Assembly (NCBI GenBank): GCA_003247575.1
Contig: QJZC01000027.1
Location: forward strand, 1 to 64,000
Length of the DNA: 64,000 nt
Direction: 5' to 3'
Origin: Pseudomonadota bacterium
GTDB taxonomy: Bacteria; Myxococcota_A; UBA9160; SZUA-336
Part shown: one piece after another, positions 8,565 to 18,851 of the stretch
How positions within the stretch are numbered: the stretch's first letter is position 1
Layout: each line of letters opens with the position of its first letter
Position numbers and translations under genes: made by a program
The notes under the pieces: generated by a model
What the model saw: only the letters and a program-made list of their open reading frames with translations
What the model was told of the DNA's origin: nothing
Databases searched by the model: none

Positions 8565-9397
8565 CCGCACCCTCGAAGCTCGCGCCGTCGGTTCGAGAAG
8601 AGCGCACGGGCCGCGCTCCCCTGCTCGATGCGCCCGCGGCGATCCGGGTGGAATCGCTCAACGTTCGGTACGGGCAGAAGGCCGCGCTGCGTGATGTCTC
8701 TCTGACCCTTCGCGAGGGCGCGATCACAGCGATGGTGGGCCCCTCGGGTTGTGGAAAGTCGTCCTTTCTCGCCACCCTCAATCGGCTTTCGGACTTGATC
8801 CCAGGTTGCCGGGTAGACGGCAGTATTCGCTTCCGAGATCGCGACGTGCGCGCTCGCGAGACCGATGTGCTGGATCTGCGACGTCGCGTCGGCATGATCT
8901 TCCAGAAGCCGAATCCGTTTCCGATGTCGGTTCGGCAGAACATCGCACTCGCGCTGTCCGAGCGCCGTCGGCTCAGCCGCAGTGAGATCGACGAGATCGT
9001 CGAGCACGTGTTGCAGCGCGTGGGTCTGTGGGATGAGCTCCGCGGGCGGCTGGACGCGTCTGCCCTGGCTTTGTCGGGTGGACAGCAGCAACGGCTCTGC
9101 ATCGCACGAGCCTTGGCGTTGGAGCCCGAGGTGCTGTTGATGGACGAGCCCTGCAGCGCGCTCGATCCGCTTGCGAGCGCGACCGTCGAGGACCTGATTC
9201 TAGAGCTGTCGGAGGCGTGCACCGTAGTGGTGGTGACGCACAATCTCGCGCAGGCGCGGCGCATCTCGGACGATCTGGCCTTCTTCTGGGTGCGCGACGA
9301 TGCAGGGGTGCTCATCGAGAGCGGCTCGACGCGGGCCTTGTTCAGGGCGCCTCGACATGAGCTGACGCGAGACTACCTGAGCGGGATTCGCGGCTAG
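8561..9397 (+). CDS. pstB: Phosphate ABC transporter ATP-binding protein
   Basis: A 278-residue ABC ATPase that powers phosphate import. Walker A is GPSGCGKS (residues 60-67), the Q-loop is near MIFQKPNPFPMSV (a PstB-typical sequence), the signature is LSGGQQQR, and Walker B is EVLLMDEPCSALDP. The ATG overlaps the pstA stop (ATGA, 8561-8564). No phoU follows, which is unusual for a pst operon. The next gene is convergent after 22 bp. Confidence 0.95.
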   Translation: MTAPSKLAPSVREERTGRAPLLDAPAAIRVESLNVRYGQKAALRDVSLTLREGAITAMVGPSGCGKSSFLATLNRLSDLIPGCRVDGSIRFRDRDVRARETDVLDLRRRVGMIFQKPNPFPMSVRQNIALALSERRRLSRSEIDEIVEHVLQRVGLWDELRGRLDASALALSGGQQQRLCIARALALEPEVLLMDEPCSALDPLASATVEDLILELSEACTVVVVTHNLAQARRISDDLAFFWVRDDAGVLIESGSTRALFRAPRHELTRDYLSGIRG

Positions 9398-9408
9398 CCG
9401 CGGCTAGC
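9393..9408. other. 16-bp perfect palindrome at the pstB/TPR-gene convergence
   Basis: GCTAGCCGCGGCTAGC is self-complementary across all 16 bases and includes the pstB TAG stop. It lies between two converging genes 22 bp apart and may act as a bidirectional structure, but it has no loop or T-run. Confidence 0.5.
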
Positions 9409-9419
9409 GTCCTTCGACA

Positions 9420-12400
9420 CTACAAGGAGTCGAGTACGGCGGCTGCCATGCGCGCGAGCAGGAGCCGAGCCGGCGGGCAGACGGAGATCGCCGCAGCGCG
9501 CTGCTCCTTGGAGCGTGCGTTCAGGTGCCGCGTCGCGGGCCACGCGCTCAGAAGGGCCAGCATCGCGCTCGTGAGCGCTTCGGTACCGGCGGCGAGGGCT
9601 TGGCTGGCCGCCTGGGTCAACACCTCGATGCGCCACGTCTCGACGGCGAAGATCCCGGCGTCTGACAGGGCACGATGCGCTTTGCGCGGTCGGCGACGCT
9701 TCAGACGCGGAACGTCCGCCATCACTTCCTCGAGATCGTCTTCGCTCTGTCGGGCGATGCGGGCGACCACGGCGTCGGGTAGTGAGAATGCGCCCCCCGT
9801 GAGTTGCTGGACCTTGTCGGCGAGTCGTCCGAGCGGACTGACTCCGAGGCTCGGATCTTGCCCGACCGGGAGCAGATGCAGCTCTCCGAGTGCCTGCATC
9901 AGCTCGCTGGCGGCGGCCGCCGGGGTCTGGCTCGGAGGCACTCCGAGCAGCAGGTCGCGTCCGGTCGCATCGATCGCCTCGCTCGTAGCTTCGTAGCCGA
10001 GGGCCTCGAGCACGGCTTGGCAGGTCTGGGCGGCCCGCGCCCGCCCGAGTCGGTCGGCAACGTGCTGGAGTGCGCGCCAAGAAGCTTGGCGGGTCGGCTG
10101 GCTCTGCAGCAGTTCGCGGTGGAGCTCTGCGGCTTCGCGCTGGGTGTCGGATTGATACGCGCCGAGGTCCGCGAGCGCTTCGCGCGCGGCATCGTGCTGG
10201 GGATTGTGGGCGACCGCCCGCCGGTAGGCGTTGCAGGCAGGGATCCAGTCGCAACAGGCTGCATAGGCACAACCGAGTGCGTGCTCCAGCTCAGCGGCGA
10301 CGGTCGCGGCAGGCACCCCCGACTCCAGCGCGTGCTCGACACGCGCGATGTCCGGTGCCAGGGCCTCGGTCAGGGCATTGATCTCGCCCCAGCCCGTTGC
10401 GGGCGTCGTGTCGCTCTGGACGTCGCGGGCCGCGCGCTCGCGTAGATCCTGGGCGAGCGCGACGGCGGCTTCCAGATGGGAGGGCTCGAGATCCAAGGTC
10501 GCACCCGCGGCCTCCCGCGCGGTTACTCGGTCGTCGAGCTCCGAGGCCCAACAGCTGGCATGCCAGCACAAGCTCGCCCCGGCTCGCCCCTCGAGGCCGT
10601 GTTCGCGGGCCTGTGCATAGAGCTCGAGTCCCTTCCCCGGGCCGTCCACGCGTGCGGCGATTCGAGCGCGCTCGAGCCACGCCGCAGGCTGCTTCGGGTC
10701 ATTGGCCAGAGCTGCTCGGAGGCGGGTGTCTGCCGCTTCGAAGCGCTCCGCAGCAACCTCGGCCCGCGCAGCGCGCAGCGCCAGGTCTTGCCGGGGGCGC
10801 TCGGGAGAAGCTTCGTCCCACGCTTCGAGCTGATGCAAAGCTCGATCGGTCTCTCCGAGCTGCTCCAATGCGCTCACCAGCTTTTCCCAGGCCTCCGCCG
10901 GGATCGGAGCGACGGCCTGTGCGTGCTCCAGCGTCTTGGCGGCGGCATCCAAGTCGCGCACTTCGAAGCAGGCGTCGGCGAGCTCGAGCTCGAGTGTGTG
11001 CCGCTCGGAATCGTCGAGCTTTCCGTGTTCGAGCAGGGCCTCGAGACACTCGCGAACGCGCTCGTGGTGACCGAGGCTGTGACTCAGCAGGCGTAGGTCT
11101 GCAAGGACATCGAGATCGTCCGGAGCCACGGCGAGTGCGACGTCGAGGTAGTGGCTGGCTGCGGCAGTACGGCCGAGCGCACGGGCCGCGCGTGCGGCTG
11201 CGCGCGCGGCGCGAACCACCTCGTTCGGAGTATCCGTCAGCAGCTGGCACAGTCTGCCGTGTGAGCGTTCACTGGTCGTGGGATCCTCGCTCAGGTCGGC
11301 TGCCTCGCCGGCGCACCAGAGCGCATCGATGCAGTTCGGATCCGCCTCGATTGCCTCTGCCGCGAGCTCCGCGGCCCGCGCGAAGTCCTGAAGCTCGAGC
11401 GACAGGCGGCTCGCGCGTGCCAGCAATGCCGCGGTCTCGCCCGGGTGCGTGGACTTCGTGGCGAGTGCCAAGGTCCCGGTGAGCTCATCACTCGAGCGCC
11501 CGAGAGAAGCGTCGAGCCGAACGCGGAGCTCGAGTGCCTCGAAGCATTCCGAATCGAGCTCGAGTGCTCGTGCGGCGGCGTCGCGAGCCGCGGCTTCGTC
11601 TTTCTCCTGCTCGAGCAGATCCTGCGCCAGTTCGTACCAGTCCTGGGCTCGAGCGCGTTGGCCGAGCCCCGTGAGGGCGCGCTGTCGATGGGGCAGGGAC
11701 TCGCAGGTACGCTCCAGGGATTGCAGAGCCAGTGCCCAGCGATCTTCGTCCTCGGGGAGCAGGGGATCGGCGCTCGCGAGTTCCTCGTACGCGCGACATG
11801 CGTCGAGTCCCCGGGCCCGCTCTTCCCACTCCACACGCGCCAGCTCGCGCAGGGCGTCGTGCGTAGAGGGGCCACCTGCATCGACCTCCTCGCGTAGCAG
11901 CTCGGCGACCTCGTCCCAGCGCCCCAGGTGAGCGTACCAACGACGTACATGGCTGCGCAGCGGGTCGCCAGGCTGCATGGCTCCAAGCGCGCGCTCCAGT
12001 GTATTTGCGATCTCGGTGTCGCTGCCCTTGCGCTGGTGCACGAGCTCGACGAGCCGTAACCAGCGTGGAGCGGCGCTGTCGGTCTCGGGCTCAGCCTCGA
12101 CCAGCACGCGCAGCGACTCCTCCTCGGGTTCGGGACGTTGGAGAACGGAGCAGAGCTCCACGCGTAGGGCGTGGAACGTGAACGCGAGAGGGTCGAGAGC
12201 GAGCGCGGGCTCGAGCGCGCGGAGTGCGCCCTCCGCATCTCCCAGCTTCTGCCAGCGTAGCTCGGCGGCCTCGATCCAGAGATCGGTCCCTCTGTTGCCG
12301 CGTGCCTTGGCCCAGGTCTCGAGCACGCGAGCGCGCTGCTCTTCCTCCCCGGACCGATCGAGCAGTCGCACCAGCGCGGCCAGCGCTTCCTCGTCGGTCG

Positions 12401-15400
12401 GGTCCTGCTCGAGGACGCTCTGCCAAAGTCCGATCGTCGGTGCACGCGCTGCCAATGTCTCGAGCCGGCGCGCGAGTTCGCGCCGCAGCTGGGCGGCCTC
12501 GTTCGCATCACAGATCGGAACGAGCTGCTCCGCCGTGTCGCACCAGAGCCGGGTTTCGCCGAGAGCCGCATACAGCTCCAGCAGCTGCCGCAAGCGGTCG
12601 GCCCGCGTGGCGCGGTTCGGGTTCGCATCACCGGCGATCAGTTCTCGTAGCTCCTGGGCAGCGCGGTCTCGTTCGTCGGGCTGCGCGCCGAGGATGTGCA
12701 CGCGCTCTTCGATGGCGGCGGCGTGCTCCTCGGGAGACGCCTCGGGGTGTCGCGCTATCTGCAGCAGCAATTCGAGCTGGCGAGCGGTGTCCCCACGGGC
12801 CTTCGCAAGACAAGCGAGCTCGCCGAGCCAGTGCAGGCTCCGCCGCGGTGCAAGCTCGAGAGCCTGTGCGTAAGTGTCCGCCGCCGGACCGTGTTCACCG
12901 CGCTCGGCATAGAGGGCTGCGCGCTCCCCCAAGATCAGCGCGCGGGCCTCGGGATCGGGCGTCGCTTCGGCGAGCGCAGCCAGCGCAGCGTGCAGGCCGG
13001 CGGGATCTCCGACGGCGCGCTCCAGGCTCACCCAACGCTTGAGGGTATCCAGAGGGGGGGCTTCCTCGAGTCGCCAGCGGCGGACCCAGCGCAGGGCGGT
13101 CATCGCGTCGCAGAGCTGTTCTGCGATCGCGAAGGCCTCGCGCACCAGCTGTGTGCGCGCGACGCCAGATTCCAGCGGATAGCGTTGGTCGAGTAGCTCG
13201 AGCAGCCGTGTCGGAGCCAGCGAGCCGCGCTCGATGGGATCCAGGGCAGCCAGGAGCTCACGGTCGTGTGGGAAGTCGCGCAGCGCAGACCGCAGCGCTT
13301 CTCGAGCTTCGTCTCCGCGCCCTTGTTCGACCATCAATAGCGCGAGGCGTCGATTCCACTCGGCGACCTGGTGGGCGTCTCCGTCGTCGCCCTCGTTCTC
13401 GGAGCAGAGGCCTTCCAGATGAATCCGCTCGCGCTCTCGGTCTCCGAGGCGTGCGGCTAGGCGAGCGGCCTCGCGACGCAGCTCGGGATGCCGGTCGAGC
13501 TCGCGCTCCGCGAGTCGGAGCGCACGCTTGGGCGCCTCCAACGGACCTTCGTAGGTGCGGAGAAGCTCGCGGATGATCGCGGCCTGGCGCCCTGGTGTCA
13601 GGTGGGCGTCCGTCGCGAGCTGATCCTCGAGTGCGTGCGCCAGTGGCTCTAGGCGTCCCGTCTCGCGCAAGAGGCCGATGCGTCGCTGCTCCAGCTCCGG
13701 ATCGCTACCCACGAAGGCCAGCCAGCGTTCGATGACTTCGAGACGGGTCTCCGGCGCGGCCTCTGCACGCTCGTGAGCAGAGAGCCAGCGACGCAGCCAC
13801 TGCACCCGTTCGGTCCCCTTGGCGGTCAGGACACGCTCCCGATACAGGGTGTCGCGCGCCTCTCCGAGACCGAGCGCGCTCAGCGCCTCGCCCAACAGTC
13901 GGTCGAGCTCGCGATCGGGTCCGCCGCGCTCCCGCTCCGACTCGAGCACCGCCTGGGCCTCGGCAGCCGCCCCGAGCTCGAGGTAGAGCTCGGCCAGCTG
14001 TCCGACGAGGACTCGACGTGTGCGTACGCAGAGTCCAGGCTCGACGAGACGGCGTTCGAGCAGCTCGGCTCTGGCGCGACGGCGTCCAGTCTGGATCAAT
14101 AGCTCGGCGAGCTTCTCCGCAGCGGCCTGGTGAACGCCGGGATCCTCTACCAGCTCGTAGAGAATGGCTTCGCCACGGTCGGGGTCGCGAACGTCTTCGA
14201 TCTCTCCGAGGTACATCTCCGCGAGCTGTAGACGCAGCGCCTGTCGCTCGGGGCCCGGTTCACTCACCTCGACGAGCGTTTCGAGGGCTGTGCGCTGGCG
14301 CGGAGCATCTCCGGCGCGCTGCGTCAGATCGCAGACGAGCCGCCACTCGCAGGGCTTGAGCGCCACCGCCTTCGGCAGACGGTCGAGCTCCAGCATGGAC
14401 TCTGCGGGATTTCCGACATCCAGCTGGATCCGCGCACGCTCGAGGACGAAGGCAGCCCGTCCGCGCGCGGTGCGCGCCGCTTGAGAAAGCAAGCGCAGAC
14501 GATCGAGCATCGCTTCGGGCTCGGCTACGCGGCGCAGCAGGCGCAGCAAGGGCCGCGTCGCAAGCTCGGCCACCTGTGCGGGCGCGAGTTCCTCGATGCG
14601 CTCCAGGCACTCGATCGCGCTCGCGAGATCGTCCTCGCGCTCGTGCAGATTTGCAAGGCGCGCAAGGAGCGCACAGCGCTCCTCCGGATCGCTACAGGTC
14701 TCCTGCTTCCGCTCGTACCAGGTGATCTGATCTCCCGGCTCCCCAGCTGCAACGAGAGCCCGCTCGTAGAGGGAGGCGACTTCGCCTTCCGCCTCCTCGC
14801 GGGCATGCTCTCGCAGGACCTCGATCGCATCTCCCGGGCGCGCGAGGCGGTCGAGATAGAGTTCGGCGAGTCGCAGCGCGGCGGCGCGTCGCTCCAAGGG
14901 ATCCTGCGCGGCCGTGACACGTCGGTCGAGGACGCTGACCCTCGACTCGAGATCCTCCGTGTGTGCGAGCGTAGCCTCGAGCAAGTCTGCGAGCTCCGTG
15001 TGTTCTGGGTGCTCGAAGAACGTGGAGAGCAGCGCATCGGCGGCGCGCTCGTGGTTGCCGGCTTCGCTCCAGAGTCGCGCGAGCTCGAGACGCGTTGCGA
15101 TGGGATCCTCTGCGATGCCCTCGTCGAGTTCTCGCTCGAGCAAAGCTCCGATCTCGTTGATGCGGTCGTCGGCGCGCAGCAGCCGGAGCAGATGACTGCG
15201 CGCGGGGCTTCGGCGGTCGAGCTCCAGGGCGTCGCGGTACCAGCGCAGCGCGTTCGGAGTCGCCAGCGGTCCGGCCGTGGCCTCTGCAAGCTGGCCGAGG
15301 CGAACGCGGCACTCTGCGCGTTCGCTGGGGTCGCCGAGGTAACCTTCGACGGATTCGAGCGCTTGGCGTTCGCGCTCCAAGTTCCCGGACTGCTCCGCGA

Positions 15401-17438
15401 GCTCGAGCAACGCTCGCCAGGGAGCGATCGAATCCTCGCACTCCGACCAGGCGCGAGCTGCCCGCTCGGCAGTCTCCAGATCGCCGAGGGCCGTCGCGTG
15501 GTCGTGAAGCTCTCGGTAGAGGGCCGGCCGACGTTCCTGGGGCGGGTCGGCGCGCAGCTCCGCCTCGCAGGCGGCGCGCGCTGCCTCGGAGTCCCCGGTC
15601 TCTGTCTCGAGCCGTCGCAGCCCAGCAATGGCTTCGGGGTGACACGGTTCGAAGCCCAGTGCCTCGATGTAGAGGGCCCGCGCGCGCGTGAACTGGCTCT
15701 GACCTATGGCGTGGTCCGCGGCTTTGCAGGTCCGCTCAGCCGCGGTCAGGCCGCTGCCGATGCGCTGGGCCGACTCGGCGAGGAGGTCGATCCAGCACTC
15801 GTGGCGCCCTGCGTCCAGCATCAGCTCGCGGAGCGGCTCGAGCGCCAGATCGTCCGCGGGTGAGAGCTCTAGAGCTTGCCGGAACGCGCGCTCGGCGCCC
15901 TCTGGATCCTGGAGTTCGCGGAGCAGCAGGTCACCCAGGGAGTGCGCACTGCGCGCGCCCTCGCTCGCGCTGCGCCGCACTTCGATCTGACGTACGAGGA
16001 CTTCGCGGCGCTCCTCGTGTCGGCCCAGGCGGTTGTAGCAGCGCTCCAAGGCACCGAGGCCCGCGGGGTCGTCGTCGTGCGACTCGAACCAAGCCTCGAG
16101 CGGCCGCGGGGCGCGCTCGGCATCACCGCTGAGCTCGTAGAGTTCTGTGAGCTGGAGCGCCCGCTCGTAGCTGCTTCCGACGACGACATCCAGCGCCTCG
16201 AGAGCTCGAATCCATCCGGCGAGATCTCCCGACTGCGCGCACGCATCGGCCTGGAGCTCCAAGCTGTGGGCATCGACCGGTGCGGCTTCTGGGTCGTTGA
16301 CCGGCGCTGCTGCTGGGCCCGGAGACGCTGGTCCCTCGGGAACGGCAGCCGGAGGTGGCGGCGTTTCGGTATCCAGCGCAGCCTCGAAATCGGGCGTCAG
16401 ATCCGGCTCACTGAGCTCACCTTCCACCTGCGAGCTCGTCTGGGCCGTCTCGGGGACGCTGGCCGCGAGTTCCTCTGCCCGAGGCGGGGAAGGCGAGACT
16501 TCCTCCGCCGAGATCGATTCGCCTGCGCCCGCGCCTGGGTCCGCGTTCGGGGTCGTGCTTGCGGCGGCCGAACCAGCGGGGAGCTCCTCGCTGATCTGCG
16601 CGGTAGGCGGAGTCTGAGCCTGCGCCGTCCCGAAGCCGGCCGCCGCCACCGTCTCCTCGGCTGTGGGTTCGAAGTCTGGCGGGAGCTCCCACTGCGGCTC
16701 CTCCGCCAGCTGCGCGGGCTCCTCGGCCTCTACCTGGGACTCCGCTGGCTCGGGAGGCGTGGTGCCTCTCGGCCGTTCGCTCGGTGAGAGAGCCTCCCCT
16801 GCAGGGGGAGCGGGCTCGCCGCTCTCGGGGGCGTCCGCCTGAGCCGTGGCTCCCGCCTCCGCGTCGAGCAGGTTGAGCTCGTACTGAGCGATCTCGCAGT
16901 TCGGGTCCAGTCGCAGCGCCTCCTCCAGGCGCGAGCGGACCTCGCTCTGCTCGCCGAGGACGGTCCAGAGCTGGGCGGTCTCGACCAACATGGCTGCCCG
17001 ATCCACTGGTGGCAGCTCGAGTCGCTCCTCGTCTTCCGCGATCTGGAGTGCTGCCATCGCGTCGCCCTGACGGACGAGGAGCTGGCGCAGCCTGCGCAGA
17101 ACTTCCGGATGTTGCGGAGTCAGCGCGCGCGCTTCCTTGAGCCGCTTCAGTGCTGCGCGAGGAGCGCGCAGGTCGGAGTCGAGGACCTCTGCCAGAGTGA
17201 GGAGGAGATCCGAGCGCTCCCCGGGATCTCGAAGCGACTGCAGTCGCACCTCGTAGGCCCCGGCGAGATGCAGATGTCGGCCAGCCGCGCGTAGCTCGCG
17301 CTCGAGCTCCAAGAAGATCGAGAGGTCCGTCGGGCGCTCGGAGAAGCGCGCGAACAGCGCGTCGATTCGTTGATCGTGGGCGTCCGGAGGGGCCGTCACG
17401 ATCCGTGTTTCGGATCCGCTGGTAGCGCGCTTGACCAA
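9420..17438 (-). CDS. Giant tetratricopeptide-repeat protein (2672 residues)
   Basis: The largest gene in the window. Residues 1-200 carry helical repeats, about 200-395 are a low-complexity Ala/Pro/Glu/Ser-rich acidic linker, and about 400-2460 are an almost unbroken array of degenerate TPR/HAT-like helix pairs rich in Ala, Glu, Leu and Arg. The last 190 residues form a distinct non-repeat domain with a basic patch (LKRRRPRKAHR). No signal peptide or membrane segment is visible, so it is probably cytoplasmic. Such arrays scaffold protein complexes, and no enzymatic motif was recognised. The start is a TTG at 17438 without a good Shine-Dalgarno. An in-frame GTG (residue 14) is possible. Function unknown. 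Confidence 0.85.
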   Translation of the reverse strand: MVKRATSGSETRIVTAPPDAHDQRIDALFARFSERPTDLSIFLELERELRAAGRHLHLAGAYEVRLQSLRDPGERSDLLLTLAEVLDSDLRAPRAALKRLKEARALTPQHPEVLRRLRQLLVRQGDAMAALQIAEDEERLELPPVDRAAMLVETAQLWTVLGEQSEVRSRLEEALRLDPNCEIAQYELNLLDAEAGATAQADAPESGEPAPPAGEALSPSERPRGTTPPEPAESQVEAEEPAQLAEEPQWELPPDFEPTAEETVAAAGFGTAQAQTPPTAQISEELPAGSAAASTTPNADPGAGAGESISAEEVSPSPPRAEELAASVPETAQTSSQVEGELSEPDLTPDFEAALDTETPPPPAAVPEGPASPGPAAAPVNDPEAAPVDAHSLELQADACAQSGDLAGWIRALEALDVVVGSSYERALQLTELYELSGDAERAPRPLEAWFESHDDDPAGLGALERCYNRLGRHEERREVLVRQIEVRRSASEGARSAHSLGDLLLRELQDPEGAERAFRQALELSPADDLALEPLRELMLDAGRHECWIDLLAESAQRIGSGLTAAERTCKAADHAIGQSQFTRARALYIEALGFEPCHPEAIAGLRRLETETGDSEAARAACEAELRADPPQERRPALYRELHDHATALGDLETAERAARAWSECEDSIAPWRALLELAEQSGNLERERQALESVEGYLGDPSERAECRVRLGQLAEATAGPLATPNALRWYRDALELDRRSPARSHLLRLLRADDRINEIGALLERELDEGIAEDPIATRLELARLWSEAGNHERAADALLSTFFEHPEHTELADLLEATLAHTEDLESRVSVLDRRVTAAQDPLERRAAALRLAELYLDRLARPGDAIEVLREHAREEAEGEVASLYERALVAAGEPGDQITWYERKQETCSDPEERCALLARLANLHEREDDLASAIECLERIEELAPAQVAELATRPLLRLLRRVAEPEAMLDRLRLLSQAARTARGRAAFVLERARIQLDVGNPAESMLELDRLPKAVALKPCEWRLVCDLTQRAGDAPRQRTALETLVEVSEPGPERQALRLQLAEMYLGEIEDVRDPDRGEAILYELVEDPGVHQAAAEKLAELLIQTGRRRARAELLERRLVEPGLCVRTRRVLVGQLAELYLELGAAAEAQAVLESERERGGPDRELDRLLGEALSALGLGEARDTLYRERVLTAKGTERVQWLRRWLSAHERAEAAPETRLEVIERWLAFVGSDPELEQRRIGLLRETGRLEPLAHALEDQLATDAHLTPGRQAAIIRELLRTYEGPLEAPKRALRLAERELDRHPELRREAARLAARLGDRERERIHLEGLCSENEGDDGDAHQVAEWNRRLALLMVEQGRGDEAREALRSALRDFPHDRELLAALDPIERGSLAPTRLLELLDQRYPLESGVARTQLVREAFAIAEQLCDAMTALRWVRRWRLEEAPPLDTLKRWVSLERAVGDPAGLHAALAALAEATPDPEARALILGERAALYAERGEHGPAADTYAQALELAPRRSLHWLGELACLAKARGDTARQLELLLQIARHPEASPEEHAAAIEERVHILGAQPDERDRAAQELRELIAGDANPNRATRADRLRQLLELYAALGETRLWCDTAEQLVPICDANEAAQLRRELARRLETLAARAPTIGLWQSVLEQDPTDEEALAALVRLLDRSGEEEQRARVLETWAKARGNRGTDLWIEAAELRWQKLGDAEGALRALEPALALDPLAFTFHALRVELCSVLQRPEPEEESLRVLVEAEPETDSAAPRWLRLVELVHQRKGSDTEIANTLERALGAMQPGDPLRSHVRRWYAHLGRWDEVAELLREEVDAGGPSTHDALRELARVEWEERARGLDACRAYEELASADPLLPEDEDRWALALQSLERTCESLPHRQRALTGLGQRARAQDWYELAQDLLEQEKDEAAARDAAARALELDSECFEALELRVRLDASLGRSSDELTGTLALATKSTHPGETAALLARASRLSLELQDFARAAELAAEAIEADPNCIDALWCAGEAADLSEDPTTSERSHGRLCQLLTDTPNEVVRAARAAARAARALGRTAAASHYLDVALAVAPDDLDVLADLRLLSHSLGHHERVRECLEALLEHGKLDDSERHTLELELADACFEVRDLDAAAKTLEHAQAVAPIPAEAWEKLVSALEQLGETDRALHQLEAWDEASPERPRQDLALRAARAEVAAERFEAADTRLRAALANDPKQPAAWLERARIAARVDGPGKGLELYAQAREHGLEGRAGASLCWHASCWASELDDRVTAREAAGATLDLEPSHLEAAVALAQDLRERAARDVQSDTTPATGWGEINALTEALAPDIARVEHALESGVPAATVAAELEHALGCAYAACCDWIPACNAYRRAVAHNPQHDAAREALADLGAYQSDTQREAAELHRELLQSQPTRQASWRALQHVADRLGRARAAQTCQAVLEALGYEATSEAIDATGRDLLLGVPPSQTPAAAASELMQALGELHLLPVGQDPSLGVSPLGRLADKVQQLTGGAFSLPDAVVARIARQSEDDLEEVMADVPRLKRRRPRKAHRALSDAGIFAVETWRIEVLTQAASQALAAGTEALTSAMLALLSAWPATRHLNARSKEQRAAAISVCPPARLLLARMAAAVLDSL

Positions 17439-17516
17439 TACGCTCGGTCAGAGCGCTTAATGCCGGCTAGTTGCAGCTTGCGAGCGACGCCCCGATCCGT
17501 TCGAGCCAAGTTCGAC

Positions 17517-18350
17517 TCATTTCGGACAGAGCAAACGGGTCTCGGGAATCTGCGAGCGAACCGATTCGGCTAGGTCGCGAATGGCGTCCATGGCACGGTT
17601 CACGGCTATGCGTTGGCTGCGTCTCTCGCCTTGGGTCGGGTATAGATCCGCCAGCTCGATCGGCGGTCCGAAGCCGATGTGGATGGGGTAGTGCTCGGGC
17701 ACCTGCCAGTTGCGTCGCAGCTCTTCGAGAAAATTGTTAGTGAGTCCCGTGAGAAAGACTGGAATGACTTGAGAGCTCGGGGCGGAGAGCAGAATCTCAC
17801 CGCTGCCGAGCTTTCCCGCACGCAGGTGAAACGGATCGGGGTGCCGGTTGCGAGTCCCTTCAGGGTGTACCCCCATGACGACGTGGTTCTCTTCGAGCTC
17901 GGCGGCGCAACGTCTGAGCCCGTAGCGGTTGAAAGCTCGCTTATGCGGTGTACGCAGAATCGGCGGGAACATGGTCATGCCGGACATCAGGAAGTTGATC
18001 GCGAGTCCCAGCGGATGGTCGTAGAAGAAGTCTGCGCGTACCGGAAAGAGCAGCCGACGGGACATGCGAGTACGGCTGAAAAGGGCGCATTCCACGGTAA
18101 AGAAGTCGAAGAAGGACCGGTGGTTTGCGACCATGATGATGCCCCGGTCGGGATCGAGTGAGCGAACGTGTTCGAGCCCGTATACTTGCAAGCGACGTCG
18201 CACTATGAGCCATGTAGTGGCCACCAGGATCGTGCTATTCCATGCGGACGACCAGACCGTGCCGCGTCGCGCGATGAAGTCTGCGATGTGGAATCCCACC
18301 CGTTCGATCGGGTCCAGAACGGCGAGTTCCTCCGCGGTCGGGCGGATCAT
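17517..18350 (-). CDS. 1-acylglycerol-3-phosphate O-acyltransferase-like (PlsC superfamily)
   Basis: A 277-residue lysophospholipid acyltransferase domain. The catalytic NHRSFFD (HX4D, His77/Asp82) is followed by the substrate-binding PEGTRNR block and a VIPVFLTG motif. Upstream hydrophobic stretches suggest membrane association. It should transfer an acyl chain from acyl-CoA or acyl-ACP to a glycerophospholipid-type acceptor, and the true acceptor is not determined. The open frame extends to 19028, but ATG 18350 has GGAGG 7 nt upstream and begins where family similarity begins. It lies 78 bp upstream of the giant TPR gene on the same strand. Confidence 0.85.
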   Translation of the reverse strand: MIRPTAEELAVLDPIERVGFHIADFIARRGTVWSSAWNSTILVATTWLIVRRRLQVYGLEHVRSLDPDRGIIMVANHRSFFDFFTVECALFSRTRMSRRLLFPVRADFFYDHPLGLAINFLMSGMTMFPPILRTPHKRAFNRYGLRRCAAELEENHVVMGVHPEGTRNRHPDPFHLRAGKLGSGEILLSAPSSQVIPVFLTGLTNNFLEELRRNWQVPEHYPIHIGFGPPIELADLYPTQGERRSQRIAVNRAMDAIRDLAESVRSQIPETRLLCPK

Positions 18351-18851
18351 TGCGGGCCTCCGAAAGCTGCGAGTTGGCAAGGCTACACATCCCGCAAGGC
18401 TTCGGAAAGCAGCCATGGCGCAGTCCCGGTGCATGCGCTGTGTGGGCTCCGCGGTGGGCAGTAGACGAGAGAGTCCTCCCTCGAGCGCACAGGACACCCG
18501 GGATCGTCCTAGCAGGTCTGGGTGCAGAATGGCTCGCTTGATCGCCGGCACACGAGTAGAATGCAGCCTCTCGGTTCTCGAGCGAGAGCCTCGATCGCGC
18601 GTTGCTTCGCGTCGCGTGCCCTTTGGCGCTCGGCTCGCAGCGGCGTGCACGGATCGAGCGCCGAGGACCGAAGGCGAAGTCGACCAATGATCGAGAACTC
18701 CACACCAGTCCGCCGAGCTGCGGATCCAGTCACTCGGAAGTGTGCAACCCGCATCGGCATCGATATGGGATCGGGAGTCGCTTTGGCCCCGCTGCGGACG
18801 CTTCGCGTGCAGAGCCGCTAGGCGGGCTCCTATGGCCGGATGGGGTGAGCG
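18351..18851. other. 501-bp divergent intergenic region
   Basis: Lies between the acyltransferase (minus) and the AAA regulator (plus). Both promoters must be here. A TAGAAT hexamer at 18557-18562 could be a plus-strand -10, but no properly spaced -35 was found. The open frames crossing the region have Arg/Ser-rich shadow composition, and no gene is supported. Confidence 0.4.

Noticed and set aside
15640-15665. tRNA T-arm-like GGTTCGAAGCC
   Set aside because: Inside the giant TPR gene with no acceptor stem, anticodon arm or CCA end.
18557-18562. TAGAAT as promoter of the AAA regulator
   Set aside because: Too far (about 290 bp) from the start and no -35 at normal spacing, so not listed as a promoter.
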